Source: Candidatus Iainarchaeum sp. (lineage in GTDB: Archaea > Iainarchaeota > Iainarchaeia > Iainarchaeales > JAAZKV01). From it: DNA of 6,654 nucleotides. Below, piece by piece: positions 1 through 4,889 of the stretch; position 1 is the first letter of the stretch, and every line of letters starts with the position of its first letter. The position numbers were made by a program, and so were the translations under genes. The stretch spans positions 1-6,654 of the forward strand of contig JABIDZ010000076.1 in the NCBI GenBank assembly GCA_018651445.1, read 5' to 3'. Under the pieces are notes generated by a model. The model worked only from the letters and a program-made list of their open reading frames with translations. It was not told where the DNA came from and did not search any database.

Positions 1-939
1 ATCCCAAACTTGTTCTGCTAAATACAGATTTGTTTGTGATGCGTAAACCGCTTGTCCTGAAGCAGCAATAGTTTCTTTTTCTATTGAATTATTTCCTAGA
101 TCAAGCCCTGCAATTGTTACAAAACTAGTTGAAGGAACATCTGGAATAAATCCTATTTCTGTTGCTTCTGCAATTCGTTTTTCAACACCGTTTTCTCGCA
201 TCATCGGAATAATGTTGTTATTGTCTTGACTATTGCCTTCGAAATATCTGTGATAATTCGGATACGTATTAACAACAAAATAAACTTTGTCGTCGATCAT
301 TCTAGAGGTTAAATAGAATCCTTCAAACTCTGTTTCTTTTTCAAGCATTGGATTGGATCGATCTGAGATGTCATATACTTGTACTACGGCGATGCTATTA
401 TTACAACCAAAGCAATAGCTTTCAGATAATTTGCTTCTTGTTGCGCCAAGTCCCATTGAAAAAACAACTAATTTGTTTTCATTAATAAAGATCTCGGTTG
501 GTCGCATGCCTTCAAGTTCAATAATTGATTTTACTTCTGCGTTCTCTGCAGGGTAAGCATCTACAATGTAAACATTGTTTCCTGAAACAAAATAACCGTA
601 TTTTCCATCTGTTTTCATTATGTCTGCTTCATCAACGCCTTGTACTTGTACATTTGTTTCTGAGAAATCGTTTCCTTGTGATGTTGGAGCAGCATTTCCT
701 GCATCGGCGGATTCAGCCATTCCTGTAGTCATCAAAAGGTCTCTACCCCATCCTCCTTTGTAATAATTTTGTTCTTTTGCTTCTTCAAAAGAAGCTGCCA
801 TTGAATCATAGCTGTCAAACCGTTGTAGATTATCTTTTTCTACTGGCGAAACACTTATGATACTAAAAACTACCATTAACGCAATTACTGCAATAATAGC
901 AATTCCTATAATTGAAATATTTTTTTCACTTTTATCCAT
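1..939 (-). CDS. Membrane-anchored beta-propeller domain protein (N-terminal part, runs off window)
   Basis: Reading the minus strand from the ATG at 939-937 gives 313 open codons with no stop before the window edge, so the C-terminal part is missing. Residues 1-6 are short and charged, residues 8-30 form one hydrophobic segment (uncleaved anchor or signal), and the rest is polar and should lie outside the membrane. Residues 92-112 carry FSETNVQVQGVDEADIMKTD, the hallmark that opens the secreted C-terminal beta-propeller family (Beta_propel) of archaea and some bacteria. Propeller-like strand repeats follow (YGYFVSGNNVYIVDAYP, NKLVVFSMG, VVQVYDISDRSNPM, DKVYFVVNTYP). Members are usually more than 500 residues long, so roughly half is seen. 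A CxxC pair (Cys176/Cys179) lies in the exported part. The start is supported by AGGTGG four bases upstream. The biochemical role of the family is unknown; a surface protein is likely. It is divergent from the Nudix gene. Confidence 0.85.
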   Translation of the reverse strand, partial: MDKSEKNISIIGIAIIAVIALMVVFSIISVSPVEKDNLQRFDSYDSMAASFEEAKEQNYYKGGWGRDLLMTTGMAESADAGNAAPTSQGNDFSETNVQVQGVDEADIMKTDGKYGYFVSGNNVYIVDAYPAENAEVKSIIELEGMRPTEIFINENKLVVFSMGLGATRSKLSESYCFGCNNSIAVVQVYDISDRSNPMLEKETEFEGFYLTSRMIDDKVYFVVNTYPNYHRYFEGNSQDNNNIIPMMRENGVEKRIAEATEIGFIPDVPSTSFVTIAGLDLGNNSIEKETIAASGQAVYASQTNLYLAEQVWD

Positions 940-943
940 TAAA

Positions 944-949
944 CCACCT
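944..949 (-). promoter_or_regulatory. Shine-Dalgarno site of the beta-propeller gene
   Basis: The minus strand reads AGGTGG followed by TTTA and then ATG. It matches part of the AGGAGGTGAT complement of the 16S 3' end and fixes the ATG at 939-937 as the start. Confidence 0.6.
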
Positions 950-984
950 ACAAAAAATCCTATTTTGTTTGTCTATATTAGGCT

Positions 985-1000
985 CTTTTATTTATAAAAG
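985..1000 (-). promoter_or_regulatory. TATA-box region of the beta-propeller gene, itself an inverted repeat
   Basis: The sequence is CTTTTAT-TT-ATAAAAG, a perfect 7-base inverted repeat with a 2-base spacer. On the minus strand it contains TTTATAAATA, a good archaeal TATA box about 50-60 bases before the start codon. Transcription would begin near 962-970, leaving a leader of about 25-30 bases with the Shine-Dalgarno site. The symmetry may be incidental, because TATA boxes are often near-palindromic, or it may be a binding site overlapping the promoter. Confidence 0.5.
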
Positions 1001-1012
1001 CCATCCTTTTTT

Positions 1013-1030
1013 GTTAGGTGGTTACCTAAC
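1013..1030. promoter_or_regulatory. 18-base inverted repeat, candidate operator
   Basis: GTTAGGT-GGTT-ACCTAAC is a perfect 7-base inverted repeat with a 4-base spacer. It lies between two divergent genes, 12 bases upstream of the minus-strand TATA box and about 60 bases upstream of the plus-strand TATA element. Arm length and spacing suit a dimeric winged-helix regulator. The adjacent gene at 1119 encodes a protein with an N-terminal winged helix, so autoregulation is a natural guess. That link is inference only. Confidence 0.4.
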
Positions 1031-1090
1031 TCACACTAAGGCATATGCTACATAACAATACTTTTACTCAAGAACATTTGACAAAGGGGA

Positions 1091-1099
1091 TTTAAAATA
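1091..1099 (+). promoter_or_regulatory. Probable TATA box of the winged-helix/Nudix gene
   Basis: TTTAAAATA is centred about 24 bases before the ATG at 1119, preceded by the purine stretch AAAGGGGA, which could act as a BRE. Archaeal transcription starts about 25 bases downstream of the TATA centre, so the mRNA would begin at or very near the start codon and be leaderless. A weak AAGGA at 1105-1109 would then be outside the transcript. Confidence 0.45.
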
Positions 1100-1118
1100 T
1101 TCCTCAAGGATACTATTT

Positions 1119-1847
1119 ATGGCAAAAGGAATTTTGGAAGAAGAACAAGAAATTACTGAAGTAAACAAGATTTTCAAAACGCTAATGCATTTCCCTGCAA
1201 GTACTTTTACTGATTTATGGGACAAAGAAGTCGAAAGCAACAAATTCACTTATTATTTAAAAAAAATGGAAAACGAAGGATTAATCGAGAAAAAAGAAGG
1301 AAAGTATTTTCTTACATTGAAAGGAAAACAGGTTTCGACAACTGTTAGTGGAGAAACGGGTCAAAAGAAAAAGCGGCCCTATGTAGCCTTATTACTTGTA
1401 ATAAAAAAAGGAGACAAATATGTGTTGTATCACCGAATGAAAGAACCATATTATGGCGTACGCGGTTTTCCCGGAGCCAAAGTTGAGTTTGGAGAAGAGA
1501 TCCTATCCTGTGCTAGTCGCGAACTCGCAGAAGAAACGGGGCTTGCGGGATGCGGACAAATAATAACTGTTCAAAATATGTTAACAGAGAACGATGGAGA
1601 TATCTTTGGGCACATGACTCAATTTGTTGTGCTATTTGAAGAACCAACTGGCGAACTAATCAAAGAGAGCCGCGAAGGAACTTATAGATGGGCAACAAAA
1701 GACGAGATTCTTGCTCAAGAAAACTTGTTTCCGGATGTTCCGATGGCAATCAACTCTGCTGAAACAAAAGAATTTTCTATTAAAGAAGTTAAAATGTTTC
1801 AAGAAAAAGAAAAATTTATTCGAATCGAAGAAAAAAAGCTATTCTGA
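1119..1847 (+). CDS. Winged-helix DNA-binding / Nudix hydrolase fusion protein
   Basis: This 242-residue soluble protein has two parts. Residues 14-75 look like a winged helix-turn-helix of MarR/ArsR style: helices, then FTYYLKKMENEGLIEKKEGK (43-62) as recognition helix plus wing, then YFLTLKGK. Residues 87-225 are a Nudix domain. The Nudix box is at 120-142, with REL-x-EE-TGL at 134-142; Glu135, Glu138 and Glu139 are the metal-binding glutamates. The leading Gly of the box is Ala120, a mild departure. Nudix enzymes cleave nucleoside diphosphates linked to another group; the substrate cannot be told here. With a DNA-binding domain attached, it may be a ligand-sensing regulator, or a hydrolase with regulatory ability. 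The domain order is the reverse of the bacterial NAD regulator NrtR. It stands alone, divergent from the beta-propeller gene. The tail is charged and Lys/Glu-rich. Confidence 0.88.
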   Translation: MAKGILEEEQEITEVNKIFKTLMHFPASTFTDLWDKEVESNKFTYYLKKMENEGLIEKKEGKYFLTLKGKQVSTTVSGETGQKKKRPYVALLLVIKKGDKYVLYHRMKEPYYGVRGFPGAKVEFGEEILSCASRELAEETGLAGCGQIITVQNMLTENDGDIFGHMTQFVVLFEEPTGELIKESREGTYRWATKDEILAQENLFPDVPMAINSAETKEFSIKEVKMFQEKEKFIRIEEKKLF

Positions 1848-1871
1848 TTTAACCGTGCATTAACACAACAC

Positions 1872-1878
1872 ATAAATA
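1872..1878 (+). promoter_or_regulatory. TATA box of the secreted-protein gene
   Basis: ATAAATA lies about 50 bases before the ATG at 1925. Transcription would start near 1900, leaving a leader of about 25 bases that holds the Shine-Dalgarno site. This is a typical archaeal arrangement. Confidence 0.5.
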
Positions 1879-1879
1879 C

Positions 1880-1886
1880 TTTTTTT
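1880..1886 (+). terminator. T-run, possible archaeal terminator of the Nudix gene
   Basis: Seven consecutive T residues lie 33 bases after the Nudix stop codon, with no hairpin before them. Archaeal RNA polymerase can stop on T-runs alone. The run directly abuts the TATA box of the next gene, so it may simply be promoter sequence. Confidence 0.3.
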
Positions 1887-1912
1887 GTACAAGTAATATG
1901 CTTTAAGGGCAT

Positions 1913-1919
1913 GGAGGAG
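1913..1919 (+). promoter_or_regulatory. Very strong Shine-Dalgarno site of the secreted-protein gene
   Basis: GGAGGAG lies with its GGAGG core seven bases before the ATG at 1925. It fixes the start and is the strongest site in the window, suggesting abundant translation. An ATG at 1911 is out of frame and stops after four codons. Confidence 0.75.
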
Positions 1920-1924
1920 AGAAA

Positions 1925-2839
1925 ATGAAAAAGATAATTATAGTTTTATTAGTTTGTTTTTTGTTAGCAGGAATTGCTTTCGCAGAGAATATACCTGAAC
2001 CAACATTGTATCGTGGCACAGGTAATGACGATTTGGTTGTTACTACCGTTAGCATAGATAACAATAATGATTCTAATGAACCAATGTTGATTGGTGATTT
2101 AGATACAAATATCGGTGCACGAGACCCGCGTTTAAGAGAAATCGTTCGTGAACGAGTAAAAGATCGTGTAGAAGCAATAATCGCTCGATCAATTAATGCG
2201 GTTAGACACGAATACCAGCGACAATTTGCAGTTGCAGTAAAAGATGCAAACGAAGAGATTAAAGAAGAACTTCAACAATTGCGACAAGCAATCAACACAA
2301 GAATCAGACAAGAAATAAAAGCAAAAAGAGTAGTTGATTACTCTGATTACAATGGTTTAGGACAAAAAATAATCATTGCAAAAGAACAAATCGAAGTACG
2401 CGTAAAAGACGCAATTGATTCTAATATAATTCCTATAACTGCTAGAATACAGAAACGAGTTCATGATCGATTAATCGAAATACGAAACGATCGAAACAAA
2501 ATAGAGATTGTTGACGGAAATGTAGTTGTTGAAACAGACGAAGAAGTTACTATTGACGACAATGGATTACATGTACGCGGAAGAAAGATTCGTGTTTTGC
2601 CAAATGCAATAAAAATGAAGGCACGAGAAAAGATTGAATTGCACGCAGATGGAAACACAATCCAATATAGAATAGACGCAAAGAACACAAGATATGTTCT
2701 TGGTTTTATTCCTGTACAAGCACAAGAAAAGATTCGAATCAATGCCGAAACTGGTGAACTAGAAGGTTATGAGCGACCATGGTGGACTTTTTTAGCTACT
2801 GGAACCGATGTTGACGCAAACGTTGAATTAACTGAATAA
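1925..2839 (+). CDS. Secreted charged-helical protein of unknown function
   Basis: The protein is 304 residues long. Residues 1-20 are a clear signal peptide: Lys-Lys at 2-3, hydrophobic core 4-18, and a likely signal-peptidase site after AFA (18-20). Residues 21-65 are acidic and low in structure. Residues 66-195 are rich in Arg, Lys, Glu and Ile and should be long amphipathic helices, possibly coiled coil. Residues 196-290 look like beta strands alternating with turns (VDGNVVVETDEEVTIDDNG, then RIDAKNTRYVLGFIPV) and end in INAETGELEGYERPWWTF (272-289). A C-terminal module of this kind (x-G-x-x-PV, then AETGE, then PWW) resembles one I recall from uncharacterised exported proteins of DPANN archaea; I cannot name a family. 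There are no further membrane segments and, after the signal peptide, no cysteines. It has its own promoter and terminator, so it is probably monocistronic, upstream of the ABC operon. Confidence 0.8.
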   Translation: MKKIIIVLLVCFLLAGIAFAENIPEPTLYRGTGNDDLVVTTVSIDNNNDSNEPMLIGDLDTNIGARDPRLREIVRERVKDRVEAIIARSINAVRHEYQRQFAVAVKDANEEIKEELQQLRQAINTRIRQEIKAKRVVDYSDYNGLGQKIIIAKEQIEVRVKDAIDSNIIPITARIQKRVHDRLIEIRNDRNKIEIVDGNVVVETDEEVTIDDNGLHVRGRKIRVLPNAIKMKAREKIELHADGNTIQYRIDAKNTRYVLGFIPVQAQEKIRINAETGELEGYERPWWTFLATGTDVDANVELTE

Positions 2840-2855
2840 AAAATACTTTTGAATA

Positions 2856-2895
2856 AGGATAATTGGCTAAGCCAATTATTCTAATTTCTTTTTTT
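2856..2895 (+). terminator. Hairpin plus T-run terminator after the secreted-protein gene
   Basis: Bases 2856-2868 pair with 2870-2882: AATTGGCT against AGCCAATT perfectly, extended outward by five more pairs including one G-T. After a six-base gap comes a run of seven Ts (2889-2895). It starts 16 bases after the stop codon. The shape is that of a bacterial intrinsic terminator; in archaea the T-run alone could suffice. It separates the secreted-protein gene from the ABC operon. Confidence 0.7.
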
Positions 2896-2918
2896 AGAAA
2901 ACCATTCAAACACAATTG

Positions 2919-2927
2919 TTTAAATAA
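2919..2927 (+). promoter_or_regulatory. TATA box of the ABC exporter operon
   Basis: TTTAAATAA is centred about 35 bases before the ATG at 2958. Transcription would start near 2948-2950, giving a very short leader at or just before the GGTG site. No other promoter-like element was seen between here and the window end, in keeping with one operon. Confidence 0.5.
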
Positions 2928-2947
2928 ACATTAATCCTAATCTAAGT

Positions 2948-2951
2948 GGTG
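2948..2951 (+). promoter_or_regulatory. Shine-Dalgarno site that decides the ATPase start
   Basis: GGTG lies six bases before the ATG at 2958, the same core as in the sites of the beta-propeller gene and of both permeases. This favours ATG 2958 over the in-frame GTG at 2946, which would overlap the site. If transcription began exactly at 2946, a leaderless GTG start could not be excluded. Confidence 0.5.
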
Positions 2952-2957
2952 TTAGAA

Positions 2958-3671
2958 ATGGCTAAAACAAATGCAAAAGAAGTTCTTGAAATAAAAAAGG
3001 TTTACAAAATCTATAACTTAGGCGAAGTAGAGGTTCGCGCTCTTGATGGAGTTGATTTGAGTGTTCGCGAAGGAGAATACATCTCAATCATGGGTCCGAG
3101 CGGTAGCGGAAAAACTACTATGCTTGATGTGCTAAGCACAATGATGCGACCAACAAGAGGAAGCGTTCTAATTAACGGTAAAAACACTACTAAAATGACT
3201 AACGCCGAACTATCTAGTTTTCGTGGACACACAATCGGATTTATTTTTCAAACGTTCAACTTGCTACCCAAGCTAAATGCTCTTGAAAATGTTATTGCGC
3301 CAATGTGGATTAACGGAGTTCCTCGAAGCGAAAGAGTTGATAGAGCAAAAGCACTGCTTAAACAAGTAGATCTAACTGATCGAATGTACAATCGACCAAA
3401 CCAGATGAGTGGAGGACAAAAACAAAGAGTAGCTATTGCACGAGCACTAGCAATGCAACCAAATATCATTGTTGCAGACGAACCGACAGGAAACCTAGAT
3501 AGCAAATCTGGTAAAATGGTAATGGATATTATTAATGACTTACATAAAAAAGAAGGTAAAACGCTCATCGTTGTTACACACGACGCAAGCATCGGAAAAA
3601 AAGCCCAACGACAAATACAACTAAGTGACGGAAAAATTGTTACTGGAAAGAAAACAACAAGTCAATTGTAA
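2958..3671 (+). CDS. ABC transporter ATP-binding protein, LolD/MacB family
   Basis: This 237-residue ATPase is of normal length for the family. In order it shows an aromatic A-loop region (Tyr16/Tyr19), Walker A GPSGSGKTT (46-54), Q-loop Gln98 in GFIFQTFNLLP, ABC signature MSGGQKQR (150-157), Walker B IIVADEP with catalytic Glu175, D-loop GNLD (178-181) and H-loop His208. The Q-loop and GNLDSKSG sequences are typical of the LolD/FtsE/MacB branch, which powers FtsX-like permeases in mechanotransmission (type VII) systems. It should sit on the cytoplasmic face, dimerise and hydrolyse ATP to drive the permeases encoded at 3702 and 5946. Thirty bases separate it from the first permease. The start chosen is the ATG with a GGTG site; a start at GTG 2946 would add four residues. 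The substrate cannot be told from the ATPase. Confidence 0.95.
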   Translation: MAKTNAKEVLEIKKVYKIYNLGEVEVRALDGVDLSVREGEYISIMGPSGSGKTTMLDVLSTMMRPTRGSVLINGKNTTKMTNAELSSFRGHTIGFIFQTFNLLPKLNALENVIAPMWINGVPRSERVDRAKALLKQVDLTDRMYNRPNQMSGGQKQRVAIARALAMQPNIIVADEPTGNLDSKSGKMVMDIINDLHKKEGKTLIVVTHDASIGKKAQRQIQLSDGKIVTGKKTTSQL

Positions 3672-3701
3672 TTAAGAAAATTATTTTTATAAGGTGTTGA
3701 A

Positions 3702-4889
3702 ATGGCAGTTGATTTAGTTAGTGAAGCTTTCAAGAATTTACGACGAGAAGGTTTACGAACATTCTTAACCCTCATAGGAATTGTGATAGGAATCGCAGCT
3801 ATTGTAAGCATGGTTTCTATTGGTGCGGGTTTAGGTGTTGCAGTAGAACAACAACTAGATTCTCTTGGAGCAGAAACTATTCTAGTTATTCCTGCAGGAA
3901 TACAAAATATTAGAACTACTATTACTACTAGCGATGTTAGAAATCTTAATTCGATAAGTGGTGTTGAAAGTGTTGCCCCTATTTACTCCCAGTCCGCCGT
4001 GATGGAGTTTAATGGAGAAAAGATTAATGTTTCTATTAGTGCAACGAGTGCAGAAGACGCAGAGATATTTGATGAAACCGGTTACTTTGAGGTCAGTGAA
4101 GGACGCGACTTTGAGAAAAACGAGTCAACTGCTGTGTTGATTGGAAATGTAATTGCAAATACTTATTTTGAGCGAAAAATAAATGTTCGAAAACAAGTTT
4201 TGATTAACGGCGAAACATACAAAGTAATAGGAATACTTGCACCACAAGCACAATCTTTTGGTGGCGGACCCGATACTGGAAACTCAGTTTTTATGTCCCT
4301 TGATGGGTTACAAAGAATTAGTGATGCTGACGAACCCGGGATTATTTTTGTTAGCGCTGCCGGAAAAGACACTGTAGAAGAAACATCAGAAGAAATCGAA
4401 GAGTACTTTGAAAAAAGATATGGAGAAGACAGTGTAATCGTTTATACTACTGAAGAAATCTTGGAACAAGTTAATTCACTGCTTGGGATTATTACAATTT
4501 TTATTATGGGGATTGCAAGCATTAGTTTGATTGTAGGCGGAATCGGAATAATGAACGCGATGGTTACTAGCGTTCTTGAAAGAACAAAAGAGATTGGTTT
4601 ATACAAAGCAATTGGAGCTAGCAACGGAAAAGTCTTGGCGATGTTTTTACTCGAAGCAGGTTTTATTGGTTTAGTTGGCGGAATCATTGGAGTTTTACTT
4701 GGACTTGGTTTAGCTGGAGTCATTGCGATTGTTGGAAGCAGTTTTGGGTATGCTTTAACCTCGGTTGTCACTGTAGAAATCGTTGGTGGTGGGTTAGCAT
4801 TCTCTATTATCATAGGTATGCTCTCTGGATTCTACCCGGCGCTACGTGCATCTCGACTTGATGCAGTGGAGGCGTTGCGATATGAATGA
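3702..4889 (+). CDS. MacB/FtsX-type ABC transporter permease (first copy)
   Basis: The permease is 395 residues long, usual for the family. Residues 8-20 (EAFKNLRREGLRT) form the N-terminal coupling helix, residues 21-44 are the first membrane segment, and residues 45-255 are the large extracytoplasmic MacB core domain. Three further membrane segments lie at about 259-287, 311-343 and 357-380 (FtsX domain). The stretch ERTKEIGLYKAIGAS (293-307) is the conserved cytoplasmic loop that contacts the ATPase, and the C-terminus GFYPALRASRLDAVEALRYE (376-395) is the family hallmark. Such permeases do not form a classic channel but pass ATP-driven motion to the outer domain, for export of peptides, lipids or lipoproteins. 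The start has AGGTG at 3692-3696. The last 8 bases overlap the next gene. In bacteria MacB works with MacA and TolC; no such partner is seen here. Confidence 0.93.
   Translation: MAVDLVSEAFKNLRREGLRTFLTLIGIVIGIAAIVSMVSIGAGLGVAVEQQLDSLGAETILVIPAGIQNIRTTITTSDVRNLNSISGVESVAPIYSQSAVMEFNGEKINVSISATSAEDAEIFDETGYFEVSEGRDFEKNESTAVLIGNVIANTYFERKINVRKQVLINGETYKVIGILAPQAQSFGGGPDTGNSVFMSLDGLQRISDADEPGIIFVSAAGKDTVEETSEEIEEYFEKRYGEDSVIVYTTEEILEQVNSLLGIITIFIMGIASISLIVGGIGIMNAMVTSVLERTKEIGLYKAIGASNGKVLAMFLLEAGFIGLVGGIIGVLLGLGLAGVIAIVGSSFGYALTSVVTVEIVGGGLAFSIIIGMLSGFYPALRASRLDAVEALRYE
4868..4872 (+). promoter_or_regulatory. Shine-Dalgarno site inside the permease C-terminus
   Basis: GGAGG lies nine bases before the ATG at 4882 and inside the permease codons for Val-Glu-Ala in the conserved DAVEALRYE tail. 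It fixes the start of the phosphohistidine-domain gene at 4882 rather than the in-frame ATG at 4846, which has no such site and would overlap the permease by 44 bases. Confidence 0.75.

Noticed and set aside
525..728. Plus-strand open frame of 67 codons, rich in Leu, His and Phe
   Set aside because: It lies wholly antisense to the beta-propeller coding region, has unnatural composition and no ribosome-binding site.
981..1012. Stem followed by six Ts on the plus strand, resembling a terminator
   Set aside because: No plus-strand gene lies upstream that it could end; the stem is better read as the minus-strand TATA box.
940..1118. Search of the divergent intergenic region for a tRNA, small RNA or riboswitch
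   Set aside because: No cloverleaf, no long GC-rich fold and no known riboswitch core were seen; only promoters and two short inverted repeats.
2461..2742. Minus-strand open frame of 93 codons within the secreted-protein gene
   Set aside because: Shadow of the plus-strand gene, which has a signal peptide, strong Shine-Dalgarno site and terminator.
2946..2957. In-frame GTG start adding four residues to the ABC ATPase
   Set aside because: ATG 2958 has a GGTG site at six bases and the GTG overlaps that site; kept only as a minor alternative.
3680..3693. TATA-like stretch (TTATTTTTATAAGG) between the ATPase and first permease
   Set aside because: Its centre is only about 16 bases before the ATG at 3702, too close for an archaeal promoter serving that gene, and the 30-base spacing fits an operon.
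4442..4813. Minus-strand open frame of 123 codons within the first permease
   Set aside because: Antisense to the conserved FtsX domain; its Pro/Ile/Thr-rich composition is the mirror of hydrophobic Gly/Ile/Val codons.
4846..4881. Upstream in-frame ATG that would add 12 residues to the phosphohistidine-domain protein
   Set aside because: It lies deep in the conserved permease tail and has no ribosome-binding site, whereas ATG 4882 has GGAGG at nine bases.
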